DNA of 64,000 bases from Paenibacillus sp. BSR1-1 (GTDB lineage Bacteria > Bacillota > Bacilli > Bacillales > Cytobacillaceae): the NCBI RefSeq assembly GCF_030403775.1, contig NZ_JAQMWQ010000002.1:62001-126000 (forward strand), written 5' to 3'. A program made the position numbers and the translations under genes. Positions 35,881 through 45,070 of the stretch are shown piece by piece; the stretch's first letter is position 1; every line of letters starts with the position of its first letter. The notes beneath the pieces were generated by a model. That model had not been told where the DNA came from. It ran no database searches and saw only the letters and a program-made list of their open reading frames with translations.

Positions 35881-37095
35881 ATGAAAAGAATGAAGTCATT
35901 ATTTATTATGTGTTTTATCTTCGTTATGATTTTCAGTTTGGCTGCATGTAATAGTACAAGCGATAAGACAGCAAGCACAAAGCCAGCATCCAATGGCGGC
36001 GGAAGCAAATCAGGAGATGTTGGAACAGTTAACATTGGTTATACGGGCCCATTAAGCGGACCTGCAGCATTTTATGGTAAGCGTACCCTAAACGGAATTT
36101 CGATGGCAGCTGATGAAATTAACAGCGCTGGCGGATTTGAAGTTGGCGGTAAAAAGTACAAATTAAATATCGTTTCATTAGACGATAAATACTTACCAAA
36201 TGAGGCAGGAGCCAATGCGAAAAGGCTGATGCAGGAAAACAAAACGCCAATTATTTTTACCCCGCACAGCGGCGGCGTATTCGCATTACAAGTATTCAAC
36301 CAACAAGATAAATTCATTATTGGTGCTTACACAAGTGAACCGAAAGTTTCTGATGTTGGCAACAAACTAACTGTCCGAATTCCTCCTCGTTATGATGGCT
36401 ATCTAAAGCCGTTTACTGATTATGCAATGGACAAGTTCGGAAAGAAAATTGCTTTCCTTCCAACTGCATCACAATATGGCAAGGACTGGTCTGCAAAGCT
36501 TAAACCATATTGGGAAAAACAAGGTGGAAAAGTGGTTTACAATTCTTCCATTGACTTTGCGAAAGAAACTGATTTCTTTACAATCGTTACAAATGCTCTT
36601 AAAGAAAAGCCGGATGTATTATTTATTGGTGGTGCATCTGAACCAACAGCAAAGGTGGCAAAACAAGCAAGAGAGCTTGGATTTAAGGGTGGTTTCATCA
36701 TTATGGACCAGGCTAAATTAGATGAAATGAAAAAGATTACTGGCGGCTATGATGCACTTAACGGAGCAATTGGTGTAATGCCATTAGTTGATTCTGATGA
36801 GGCTGCTGTCCCTGAATATGTGAAGAATTATAAAGCTAAATATAATGAAGATCCAGGCTCTGAAGCAGGCTTAAATTACATTGGTATGTATGCATTCGTT
36901 GAGGCTATGAAGGCTGCTGGCTCCGTTGACGATGTTGAAAAAATCCGTGCCAATATGCAAAAGGGTCTTGATAACTTACCAGACAAAGCAAAGGTTTACA
37001 ATATTCCTAAAATTGGCGAGGATGGCGGTTTCGAATCAAAGTTAGTAGTTGCTGCTGTTGAAAATGGTAAAATTGTGCCAATTCAAGTGAAATAA
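35881..37095 (+). CDS. LIV-type substrate-binding lipoprotein
   Basis: Extracellular binding protein of 404 aa. The signal peptide ends in the lipobox LAAC (Cys 23), followed by a Ser/Thr/Gly-rich linker to residue ~45 and the periplasmic-binding type 1 fold beginning VNIGYTGPLSGPAAFYGK and ADEINSAGGFEVGGKKY. TPHSGGVFALQVF and GASEPTAKVAKQ are pocket-region segments. It carries the ligand of the LivHMGF importer; the ligand is not predictable here, but genome context favours an organic acid rather than leucine. Confidence 0.91.
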   Translation: MKRMKSLFIMCFIFVMIFSLAACNSTSDKTASTKPASNGGGSKSGDVGTVNIGYTGPLSGPAAFYGKRTLNGISMAADEINSAGGFEVGGKKYKLNIVSLDDKYLPNEAGANAKRLMQENKTPIIFTPHSGGVFALQVFNQQDKFIIGAYTSEPKVSDVGNKLTVRIPPRYDGYLKPFTDYAMDKFGKKIAFLPTASQYGKDWSAKLKPYWEKQGGKVVYNSSIDFAKETDFFTIVTNALKEKPDVLFIGGASEPTAKVAKQARELGFKGGFIIMDQAKLDEMKKITGGYDALNGAIGVMPLVDSDEAAVPEYVKNYKAKYNEDPGSEAGLNYIGMYAFVEAMKAAGSVDDVEKIRANMQKGLDNLPDKAKVYNIPKIGEDGGFESKLVVAAVENGKIVPIQVK

Positions 37096-37138
37096 TTTCC
37101 AAAAATAAAAGAGTAATAGCCAATTTAAAAAAGCTTTT

Positions 37139-37200
37139 CCCCCTTGTAGAAATTACGAAAATGCTTCATCCGTGATTGTACACAAGGGGGATTTATTATT
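37139..37200 (+). terminator. Terminator-like hairpin after the substrate-binding protein
   Basis: Stem CCCCCTTGT (37139-37147) / ACAAGGGGG (37182-37190) with a long 34-nt loop, followed by ATTTATTATTTTTTG. The long loop makes it less certain, but the position and T-rich tail fit. Confidence 0.55.
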
Positions 37201-37348
37201 TTTTGAAAAAAATAAATAATTTTCATATTTTGGATGAAGATAATCATATTATAGGATTGCTAGTAATATAGTTTTGATAGCAGATGGGGGGTAACCTTCT
37301 GCATATTGTGGTGGTAGAATAATATTTTTGGAAGGGAGGGGCAATGGA

Positions 37349-38293
37349 TTGGTTAAAATAGTCCCACTTGAATTAGAAACGCACTTTGCTGATGGTACGG
37401 TAAATGCCTTTTTAGCGATTGGTGAAACCGTTACGTTAATAGATACTGGAAATCCCGGCAAAGAGTCCTTTCAGAAGCTTAAAACAAAATTACATAACTT
37501 TGGAGTTACTTTAAAAGATATTGATCAAATTGTGCTTACCCATATTCATATAGACCACGCAGGAGCTATACCACATATTCAAGAAGAAATAGATATACCT
37601 ATATTTGTCCATGAACAGGCGAAGGGTTCGATTAATACTGGTTTTAACGAGTTTGAGAGAGTCCAGCAGTTTTTTAATAATTTTATAGAAAGCTGTGGGG
37701 CAGATCCCTTCGAACATATCATTCAACGCCGCTTCAGAGAGGAAAAGTGGCGAAATGTTTCCTACCTAAATGAAGGGGATGAAATTCATTTGGGTGGACA
37801 AAGGTTTGAACTAGTACATGTTCCCGGTCACAGCCAATGTGACATTTTGCTCTGGAATCCCGAAACAGGGGATGCTCTTGCCGGTGACCATCTTATAAAG
37901 GCCTTTTCTGTAAACGCTTTTATCGAACCGCCTAATTCGGGGGAGAATGTCAGGCCAAAGCCGCTTCTTCAGTACCGTCACTCTCTCGAAAAAGTAAGCC
38001 AGCTGCCACTAACAATGATTTACCCAGGTCACGGAGAAGCATTTTCTGACCATTTATCGTTGATTAAAACAAGATTGCTAGAACAGGAAAAGCGTTGTGA
38101 CCAGATCATACAAATTCTGCGCAGGGGTGAAAAAACAATATTTGAAATCTGTTCTGAAATGTATCCACGTTTACATGGCAGAACCGTGTTTTTAGGATTA
38201 TCACAAATTCAAGGTCATTTAGATTTGTTGGAGGAAAGACAACTTGTCCGCTATGAACATAAGGGTTCAATTGTCGTCTGTCACGCCATATAA
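37349..38293 (+). CDS. MBL-fold metallo-hydrolase
   Basis: Protein of 314 aa from TTG 37349, eight bases after GGAGGG. The metal-binding motif LTHIHIDHAG is at about residues 63-72, HVPGHSQCDILLW at about 160, and AGDHLIK and YPGHGEA provide the later ligands. The family hydrolyses thioesters, lactones or phosphodiesters. A C-terminal extension of about 80 residues (HGRTVFLGLSQIQGHLDLL) looks like a winged-helix substrate-side domain seen in RNase-Z-like/glyoxalase II-like MBL proteins near acyl-CoA genes. A thioesterase or lactonase role is inference. Confidence 0.84.
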   Translation: MVKIVPLELETHFADGTVNAFLAIGETVTLIDTGNPGKESFQKLKTKLHNFGVTLKDIDQIVLTHIHIDHAGAIPHIQEEIDIPIFVHEQAKGSINTGFNEFERVQQFFNNFIESCGADPFEHIIQRRFREEKWRNVSYLNEGDEIHLGGQRFELVHVPGHSQCDILLWNPETGDALAGDHLIKAFSVNAFIEPPNSGENVRPKPLLQYRHSLEKVSQLPLTMIYPGHGEAFSDHLSLIKTRLLEQEKRCDQIIQILRRGEKTIFEICSEMYPRLHGRTVFLGLSQIQGHLDLLEERQLVRYEHKGSIVVCHAI

Positions 38294-38349
38294 GTTGGGG
38301 AAATTCTTTCATTTTTGAAATTTCATTTTTTTAAATAGGAGAGGATTTA

Positions 38350-39870
38350 ATGAAGTTAAAGGACCTGCTAGAGACCAATATCGCTGAGTTTGGGGAATAT
38401 CCGCTATTATTTTTCAAGGATAAGACCTTTACAAATGTGGAAACGAAAAATTACGCTGAACAATTAGCCAATGGATTACAGAGGCTTGGCATTGATAAAG
38501 ACGACCGTGTTATTGTCTGCATGCCCAATTGTCCTGAAGTCCTTTTTGCCTATCAAGGAATTTCGAGGGCGGGAGCGATCATCGTTCCAGTTATGTTCAC
38601 TCTTCATCCAAAAGAGCTTCATTACATTGCCTTAAATTCAGGGGCTAAAGCAGTTATAACTTCCTCTTATGTTCTTCAAAATGTTGAAAAAGCTTTAGAA
38701 GGATTACCGTCAAAACCTCAGTTAATTGTGGTTGATCAGCCGTCAAATGACCAGGCGAAAAACTTTTATGATGTATTGGCTCAGGGGGAAAGCCGTGAGT
38801 TAGGTGAAGTGAAACCAGAAGATACAGCAGTTATTTTATATACATCTGGTACTACAGGAAATCCAAAAGGTGTTCTTTTAACTCATAAAAATCTCTTCTC
38901 TAATGCAGCAAATTCCGCCAAACATAATGATACAGAGCGAGGGACTACACTTGGGGTTCTGCCGCTTGCGCATGTCTATGGTCTGACGGTTTCCAATGTT
39001 TGCTTCCTTACGGGAAGTTCGATTGTCGTTTTCTCCAGCTTTGATGTAAAAGAAGTGTTCAGCGCGATTGAGAATTACCGAGTTAAAACTTTTTCAGCTG
39101 TTCCTGCGATGATTCACGCCTTAGTTTCTTATCCAGAAGCTGACCGATATGACACTTCGAGCTTAGAGTCAGTGGGTTCAGGATCAGCACCGCTTCCCGT
39201 CGCATTATTAAATGCGTTTGAACAAAAGTTTGGCGCAAAGGTTTATGAAGGCTACGGGCTTTCAGAAGCAGCACCGGTTGTCACGGCCCATAAGAAAGGC
39301 TATGAGGTCAAACCTGGTTCGGTCGGCATTCCGATTCCGGGGGTAGAAGTGAAAATTGTGAATGAAATTGGTGAGGAACTTCCAATAGGAGACGTGGGCG
39401 AATTAATCGTTCGCGGTGATAGTGTAACGCCAGGATACTACCAAAATCAGGAAGAGTCACTTCGGGTGTTAAAGGATTCGTGGTTATATACCGGTGATAT
39501 GGCTCGGATTGATGAGGTTGGATATGTTTACATTGTCGATAGGAAAAAGGATTTAATCATTCGCGGCGGCTTTAATGTTTACCCGCGTGATGTCGAAGAA
39601 ATTCTCAATGCTCATGAACAGGTGTTTGAAGCGGCAGTTGTCGGAGTCCCAGATGAGCGAATGGGTGAAGAAATGGTTGCATGCGTTGTCAAGAAACCGG
39701 GTAATGATGTGACGGAAGAGGAATTAATCAGTTATTGCCAGGATCATCTCGCTAAAAACAAAACACCTAGAAGAGTAGTGTTTCTTGAGTCCTTGCCTCG
39801 AAATGGAGTAGGGAAAATCTTGAAAACTCATTTGCGTAAAGCGGCTTCAAATATTGTAATCAAACCCTAA
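38350..39870 (+). CDS. Acyl-CoA synthetase, AMP-binding (3)
   Basis: AMP-forming ligase of 506 aa with YTSGTTGNPKGVLLTH, VYEGYGLSEAAPVVTAH, WLYTGDMARIDEVGYVYIVD, RKKDLIIRGGFNVYPRDVEE and GVGKILKTHLRK. AGGAGAGG precedes ATG 38350. It is directly upstream of R2lox, aldehyde dehydrogenase and alcohol dehydrogenase genes, so its probable task is to activate the carboxylic acid they produce. It is about 30-50 residues shorter than the other two ligases in the region. Confidence 0.91.
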   Translation: MKLKDLLETNIAEFGEYPLLFFKDKTFTNVETKNYAEQLANGLQRLGIDKDDRVIVCMPNCPEVLFAYQGISRAGAIIVPVMFTLHPKELHYIALNSGAKAVITSSYVLQNVEKALEGLPSKPQLIVVDQPSNDQAKNFYDVLAQGESRELGEVKPEDTAVILYTSGTTGNPKGVLLTHKNLFSNAANSAKHNDTERGTTLGVLPLAHVYGLTVSNVCFLTGSSIVVFSSFDVKEVFSAIENYRVKTFSAVPAMIHALVSYPEADRYDTSSLESVGSGSAPLPVALLNAFEQKFGAKVYEGYGLSEAAPVVTAHKKGYEVKPGSVGIPIPGVEVKIVNEIGEELPIGDVGELIVRGDSVTPGYYQNQEESLRVLKDSWLYTGDMARIDEVGYVYIVDRKKDLIIRGGFNVYPRDVEEILNAHEQVFEAAVVGVPDERMGEEMVACVVKKPGNDVTEEELISYCQDHLAKNKTPRRVVFLESLPRNGVGKILKTHLRKAASNIVIKP

Positions 39871-39980
39871 AGAAAAGGCTGTGTTACATGCCACCGTTGA
39901 TTTTTTTAACAATTGGTTGGAGCTCAAATCAACAGCCAAGGTTAACAGAAGAACCAAAGATAAAAAGGAGGAATAAACGC

Positions 39981-40874
39981 ATGGAAAAAAGGACCATTTT
40001 AACGACAAGTAAACGAGGGTTACTTGAAGATTCTTTCCCTTATCGTCTTTATCAAAAAGCAAAGCGGCTGGGAACTTGGAATCCGGCAGATATCGATTTT
40101 AGCAAGGATCAGCAGGATTGGAAAACTCTTAACCCTGTTCAAAAACAGGATATACTGAGGCTGATTTCGCAATTCCAGGCAGGCGAAGAGGCGGTTACTC
40201 TTGATCTTCTTCCACTAATTATGGCAATTGCCAAAGAAGGGCGTCTTGAGGAAGAAATGTTTCTAACCACCTTTTTATATGAGGAAGCCAAGCACACCGA
40301 ATTTTTCCGTCTTGTGTTAAATGCTCTTGGCGAGAGAGGGGACCTTTCCCATTTTCATACAGAAACATATCAGAAAATTTTCTATGAAATTCTCCCAACA
40401 ACGATGGAACGCCTTATAACCGACCAGTCTCCAGAAGCAATAGCCGAAGCATCTGTCGTTTACAACATGTTCGTTGAAGGCGTATTAGCAGAAACGGGGT
40501 ATTACTCGTTTTATGAAGCGTTAGAAAAGTCAAATATAATGCCAGGTCTCCTCGAAGGAATAGGGAATTTAAAGAAGGATGAGTCAAGACATATTGGCTA
40601 CGGCACCTTCCTTTTGCAAAGATTGATTTGTGAACATCCGCATCTCTTTGATTTTGTTGCTGCCAAGATGGCAGAACTGACTCCGTTAGCTATTCGGTTA
40701 AATCAGGAAGGAATTGACGGAAGGGAGGTAAGTTCATTCGGGGGAAATCCTGATGATGTCATGAATTTTACCTTAAAACAACTATCTGTCCGGATGGAAG
40801 TCTTAGCTAGAGCCAAAGGTAAAAAAATCGAAGAGATTTATAGATTAACAGACAGTGAGATTGGAGTTTTGTAA
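39981..40874 (+). CDS. R2-like ligand-binding oxidase (R2lox)
   Basis: Protein of 297 aa from ATG 39981 behind AAGGAGG. It is a ferritin-fold, R2-like oxidase with a heterodinuclear Mn/Fe site in the family. All expected metal ligands are visible: E69 in QAGEEAVT, E102 and H105 in YEEAKHTEFF, E166 in NMFVEGVLAE and E201 and H204 in KKDESRHIGYG. The Val72 and Tyr161 that form the family's unique ether cross-link are also present (EEAVT and VVYNM). The Geobacillus kaustophilus and Mycobacterium homologues bind a long-chain fatty acid next to the metals; the physiological reaction is not established. Here it is in a unit with acyl-CoA ligase, aldehyde and alcohol dehydrogenases. Confidence 0.92.
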   Translation: MEKRTILTTSKRGLLEDSFPYRLYQKAKRLGTWNPADIDFSKDQQDWKTLNPVQKQDILRLISQFQAGEEAVTLDLLPLIMAIAKEGRLEEEMFLTTFLYEEAKHTEFFRLVLNALGERGDLSHFHTETYQKIFYEILPTTMERLITDQSPEAIAEASVVYNMFVEGVLAETGYYSFYEALEKSNIMPGLLEGIGNLKKDESRHIGYGTFLLQRLICEHPHLFDFVAAKMAELTPLAIRLNQEGIDGREVSSFGGNPDDVMNFTLKQLSVRMEVLARAKGKKIEEIYRLTDSEIGVL

Positions 40875-40902
40875 TGAAAATATGACTAAGGAGGTTTTTA
40901 CG

Positions 40903-42429
40903 ATGACAGTAAAGGTAGAGGTGCCAGCATTTCCACACTTTATAAACGGAACGTGGGAGCAAGCAAGCAGCCAGGAAATGTTTGATGTGTTCAACCCGGC
41001 AACGGGTGAGCTAGTAGCTAAGGTTGCAAAAGGAACGCCGGCTGACGTGGATCGTGCTGTGAAAGCAGCGCGCGATGCCTTTGACCATGGCGATTGGAAA
41101 AGTATGAAGCCAAAGGATCGGGCAAATGTACTCTACGCTATTTCCAATCAAATCGCTGCGAATGCTGAAGAATTGGCGTACTTGGAAGCAATTAGTTCAG
41201 GTGGTACAGTACGCCGAATTGGAAGCAGCGATATTTTACAAATGGTTGATTTATTTCAAACGCTGGCAAAATTTACGTTAGAATATCCTTTTTCTGAGAC
41301 TCTGCCAGTTCCACCATTCCCTGGGCCGGCCCATAACTTTATCTGGAGAGAGCCTATTGGCGTTTGTGCAGCCATCACCCCTTGGAATCTGCCAATGGTA
41401 ATCGCGACATGGAAGATCGCTCCGGCACTGGCAATGGGGAACACTATTGTGATTAAACCTGCCAGCTATACCCCGCTTTCTACTCTGAAACTAGCAGAAA
41501 TTATCTCTGCTGTGGTCCCTCCAGGTGTCATAAACGTTGTGGCAGGTCCTGGTGCCGAAGTAGGAGAGGCCCTGGTAACACATCCAATGGTTGACAAGGT
41601 TGCCTTTACAGGATCAACCGAGGTTGGCAGAAGAATTATGGGACTTGCCGCTGGGTCGATAAAAAATACTACCCTAGAGCTTGGGGGGAAATCGCCAAAT
41701 ATAATTTTGGAAGATGCTGACCTAAGTATCGCCCTCCCTGGAAGTTTGTTTGGTGTATTCCTTCATTCCGGTCAGTTATGTGAATCGGGTACCCGGTTAT
41801 TTGTCCCAGATAAACTTTATGACCAAGTTGTAGAAAGACTTGCGGCCTTGGCTGGAAAATTAAAGCTTGGAAATCCGCTTGATCCCGCAACGGATGTTGG
41901 ACCTGTCATATCAAGAAAACAAAAAGAAACCATTCTCTCTTATATTGAGGCTGGAAAACAAGAGGGAGCAACATTGGTTTGCGGCGGCAAAGAAGTGAAG
42001 GTCCCAGGCTGTGAAGAAGGTCATTTTATCGAGCCGACGATTTTTACCAATGTAACTAATGATATGAAAATTGCTCAAGAGGAAATTTTTGGACCTGTAC
42101 TATCTGTTATCCGTTATTCAGATTTAGATGATGCAATTAAAATGGCAAATGATACGATTTATGGATTAGCTGCAGGTGTTTGGACCCGTGACGTAAATAA
42201 GGCCTATGAGGTTGCGAGAAAGCTTCAAGCAGGTGTGGTTTGGATCAATGACTGGCATATGCTTCGCAGTGATGCCCCGTTTGGCGGCTATAAACAAAGC
42301 GGCATCGGCCGGGAAATGGGACAGCATTCGCTTGATGCTTATACACAAGTGAAGCATGTTCACACTTCCATGTCTCCAGAGCTGGAAAGGCGTAATTGGT
42401 ACGGTATTTTATTCGGCCAAAACAAATGA
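40903..42429 (+). CDS. NAD(P)-dependent aldehyde dehydrogenase
   Basis: Protein of 508 aa from ATG 40903 with GGAGG upstream. The N-terminal FINGTWEQASSQEMFDVFNP, the cofactor-binding GVCAAITPWNLP and FTGSTEVGRRI, the general-base TTLELGGKSPN with Glu, and the nucleophile region HSGQLCESGTRLFV with the catalytic Cys are all present, then EEIFGPVLSVIRY. It oxidises an aldehyde to its acid. Its place between R2lox and an alcohol dehydrogenase suggests it takes the aldehyde from that alcohol dehydrogenase. Confidence 0.92.
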   Translation: MTVKVEVPAFPHFINGTWEQASSQEMFDVFNPATGELVAKVAKGTPADVDRAVKAARDAFDHGDWKSMKPKDRANVLYAISNQIAANAEELAYLEAISSGGTVRRIGSSDILQMVDLFQTLAKFTLEYPFSETLPVPPFPGPAHNFIWREPIGVCAAITPWNLPMVIATWKIAPALAMGNTIVIKPASYTPLSTLKLAEIISAVVPPGVINVVAGPGAEVGEALVTHPMVDKVAFTGSTEVGRRIMGLAAGSIKNTTLELGGKSPNIILEDADLSIALPGSLFGVFLHSGQLCESGTRLFVPDKLYDQVVERLAALAGKLKLGNPLDPATDVGPVISRKQKETILSYIEAGKQEGATLVCGGKEVKVPGCEEGHFIEPTIFTNVTNDMKIAQEEIFGPVLSVIRYSDLDDAIKMANDTIYGLAAGVWTRDVNKAYEVARKLQAGVVWINDWHMLRSDAPFGGYKQSGIGREMGQHSLDAYTQVKHVHTSMSPELERRNWYGILFGQNK

Positions 42430-42446
42430 AGAGGTGAGGATTTAAA

Positions 42447-43655
42447 ATGAAAACAACCTTATCACAGTTCATGTTACGTACTGGAATTTACAGCGGTTCA
42501 AATTCACGGGCCATGGTACCGAGTTTATTTGCCGGACTTGGTGCCAAACGTGTACTTCTTCTAAGCGATAAAGGCCTAGAAAAAGCAGGTATCGTCGAAA
42601 AAGTAGCGTCTATTTTTGAGCTGACTGGCCATGGAAGCGGCCCGCAGCTAGTTGGAACGTATCTTGACATTGCTCAGGATGCGGAAAGCCGTTGTATTAA
42701 TGATGCGGTCCGTTATGCAAAGGAAGTCGGGGCAGATAGTTTGCTGGCGGTTGGCGGCGGAAGTGTCCTTGATACTGTCAAAGGTGTGAAGTATGCACTC
42801 CATAAAGGGCTTGCCGACATTAAAGAGGCCATTCCGGGCGGCTTGTTATATGAGTCTTTTCCAAAGGCAAATCATATCGCAATTCCGCATATTGCTATTC
42901 CAACTACAGCAGGAACCGGATCAGAGGTTTCGCCAATTGCTGTTATTTATAATGAGGATATTCAAATGAAGACGAATATCATCAATCCGTTTATAAATGC
43001 CGATATGGCCGTTTTAGATCCGGACTTAACTGTCGGGCTTCCGCCATTCATTACCGCTTTTACTGGGTTTGATGCGTTAACTCATGCAATTGAAGCATTG
43101 GCATCACCGACAGCGACAGGATTAACAGATGCTTATGCCCTTCATGCGATTCGCTTAATTGAGAAAAATCTTCCGGTTGCGGTATACAATGGCGAGAACC
43201 TTGGAGCCCGTATGGATCTGCTTCAGGCGAGTTTAATGGGAATTACCGCCTTCAGCTTCGCTTTAAATGCGATTCCAGTTCATAATATGGCCCATGCATA
43301 TGGTGCGTTATTCCGCATTCCGCATGGCTTGGCAAACGCTGTGTTCTTACCGGTGGTAATGGAACTGGTTCCGCAGCTGTATTTGCCAAAGGCGGCTGAA
43401 CTGGCGGAAGCCTTAAATGTAGATGCGAAGGGAGATTCGGCTGAAACCACTTTATCTAAGGTTGTGGATAAAATTCGCTTGCTCCAGAAAAAGTGCGGCC
43501 TGCCGGCTGATTTTAAAGAATACAATATTTCGGAAGAAGCACTGCTGCAGACGATTCCAGCCGTAATGAAGGACCCGGCGGCATTGAGTTTCCCAATGCC
43601 AAAGGAATTGATTGCGGCGATTGGGCAAAAGGTTGTTCCGTTGACGGTTAAGTAA
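42447..43655 (+). CDS. Iron-containing alcohol dehydrogenase
   Basis: Protein of 402 aa from ATG 42447 (GAGGTGAGG upstream). It shows the NAD-binding GGGSVLDTVKG and PTTAGTGSEVSPIAV, and the iron ligands Asp and His in FDALTHAIEA and two His in VHNMAHAYGALFRIPHG. This is group III (FucO/AdhB-like) iron ADH. It follows the aldehyde dehydrogenase by 17 bp, so alcohol-to-aldehyde-to-acid oxidation is the natural reading. Confidence 0.92.
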   Translation: MKTTLSQFMLRTGIYSGSNSRAMVPSLFAGLGAKRVLLLSDKGLEKAGIVEKVASIFELTGHGSGPQLVGTYLDIAQDAESRCINDAVRYAKEVGADSLLAVGGGSVLDTVKGVKYALHKGLADIKEAIPGGLLYESFPKANHIAIPHIAIPTTAGTGSEVSPIAVIYNEDIQMKTNIINPFINADMAVLDPDLTVGLPPFITAFTGFDALTHAIEALASPTATGLTDAYALHAIRLIEKNLPVAVYNGENLGARMDLLQASLMGITAFSFALNAIPVHNMAHAYGALFRIPHGLANAVFLPVVMELVPQLYLPKAAELAEALNVDAKGDSAETTLSKVVDKIRLLQKKCGLPADFKEYNISEEALLQTIPAVMKDPAALSFPMPKELIAAIGQKVVPLTVK

Positions 43656-43704
43656 ATTAGAATTGTCCCTCGGCCGGGGAATAAAAATTCCTTGGCTGGG
43701 GTGA

Positions 43705-43819
43705 TTCGCAAATAAGTGGGCTAAATTCGCAAATAAAAAGCTTAGATTCGCAAATAAAATAACTAGCTTCGCGAATAAACAAGGAAAATTCACAAATAAA
43801 CCAGGATTCTCGCAAATAA
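43705..43819. repeat. Six 11-bp direct repeats at exact 21-bp spacing
   Basis: TTCGCAAATAA occurs at 43705, 43726 and 43747, TTCGCGAATAA at 43768, TTCACAAATAA at 43789 and TCGCAAATAA at 43810-43819. The spacing is 21 bp each time and the 10-nt spacers between the cores are unrelated. All copies are in one orientation, between the alcohol dehydrogenase stop and the ribosome site of acyl-CoA dehydrogenase 4. The spacing equals two helical turns, so all cores face the same side of the DNA. I do not recognise it as a known operator. Confidence 0.9.
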
Positions 43820-43849
43820 CCTTACAATAGACTCAGGAGGAACATAACA

Positions 43850-45064
43850 ATGATGGATTTTTCACTTACAGAAGAACAAGAATTACTAAGAAAAACAGTA
43901 AGACAGTTTGTAGACAAGGAAATTAACCCATATATTCGGGAATGGGATGAAAAACAGCATTTTGAATCGTCCATTCTAACACGTCTTGCTGATTTAGGAC
44001 TTATGGGTGTATGTATTCCTGAACAATATGGCGGCAGCGGCATGGATTATAACTCTTTGGCTATTGTCTGCGAAGAATTAGAAAGAGGAGATACGGCCTT
44101 CCGTACAGCGGTATCAGTTCACACTGGTCTTAACAGCATGACCTTGCTGCAATGGGGTAATGAAGAACAAAAGCAAAAGTATCTCACACCTCAGGCAAAG
44201 GGTGAAAAGGTTGGTGCTTTTGGATTAACCGAGCCAAATGCAGGCTCCGACGTTGCGGCAATGCAAACTACAGCCGTAAAAGAAGGCGATTATTACATAT
44301 TAAATGGGTCTAAAACATGGATTTCCCTTTGTGATGTAGCCGATCATTTTTTGGTGTTTGCTTACACGGATAAGAGCAAAAAACATCATGGAATTTCCGC
44401 ATTTATTGTAGAGAGGAAATGGGAAGGATTTTCTTCAAAAGCGATTAAAGGGAAACTGGGAATTCGTGCAGGAAATACGGGGGAACTCTTTTTTGATAAT
44501 GTGAAAATCCCGAAAGAAAATTTACTTGGACTAGAAGGGGAAGGCTTTAAAATTGCCATGGCTGCCCTAGATAATGGCAGATTTACCGTGGCAGCAGGTG
44601 CTTGTGGAACCATCATGGCCAGCTTAGAGGCAAGCTTAAAATATTGTCATGAAAGGAGTACCTTTGGAAAAGAAATTGGCAAGCACCAGCTTGTACAGCA
44701 AATGATTGCCAAAATGGAAGCGGGCCTAGTGCAATCACGTTTACTTGTATTTAGAGCCGGCTGGTTAAAAAATCAAGGGAAACGAAATACACGTGAAACC
44801 TCTCTAGCAAAGTGGCAGGCTTGTGATTATGCCTGGGAAGCTGCAAACGATGCAGTACAAATCCACGGGGCATATGGATTCTCCAATGAGTACCCAGTAG
44901 AGCGTTATTTAAGAAATGCCAAGGCACCAGTTATTTATGAAGGAACACGTGAAATTCATACTGTTATGCAGGCGGAATATGTTTTAGGCTACCGCGAGGA
45001 CAAGCCCTTATTAAGCATACTTCCTGCATGGCCGTTTGAAGAAGCAAAAGAAACAGTAAAGTAA
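43850..45064 (+). CDS. Acyl-CoA dehydrogenase family protein (4)
   Basis: Protein of 404 aa, ATG 43850 (or 43853) after AGGAGG. Motifs: GAFGLTEPNAGSDVAAMQT, KGKLGIRAGNTGELFFDN, VQIHGAYGFSNEYPVERYL and the canonical IYEGTREIHTVMQAEY. The last segment, with HTVMQAEYVLG, resembles the branch related to glutaryl-CoA/crotonobetainyl-type dehydrogenases. It is the last catabolic gene before a strong terminator and lies just downstream of the 21-bp-period repeats. Confidence 0.91.
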   Translation: MMDFSLTEEQELLRKTVRQFVDKEINPYIREWDEKQHFESSILTRLADLGLMGVCIPEQYGGSGMDYNSLAIVCEELERGDTAFRTAVSVHTGLNSMTLLQWGNEEQKQKYLTPQAKGEKVGAFGLTEPNAGSDVAAMQTTAVKEGDYYILNGSKTWISLCDVADHFLVFAYTDKSKKHHGISAFIVERKWEGFSSKAIKGKLGIRAGNTGELFFDNVKIPKENLLGLEGEGFKIAMAALDNGRFTVAAGACGTIMASLEASLKYCHERSTFGKEIGKHQLVQQMIAKMEAGLVQSRLLVFRAGWLKNQGKRNTRETSLAKWQACDYAWEAANDAVQIHGAYGFSNEYPVERYLRNAKAPVIYEGTREIHTVMQAEYVLGYREDKPLLSILPAWPFEEAKETVK

Positions 45065-45070
45065 AACGTA

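Noticed and set aside
43452..43793. A - strand frame with repeated LFAN residues across the 21-bp repeats
   Set aside because: The residue repeat is only the translation of the DNA repeat (21 bp equals 7 codons), the frame continues antisense into the alcohol dehydrogenase gene, and no ribosome site is present.
43705..43819. CRISPR array
   Set aside because: Cores of 11 bp and spacers of 10 bp are far too short and no cas genes are near.
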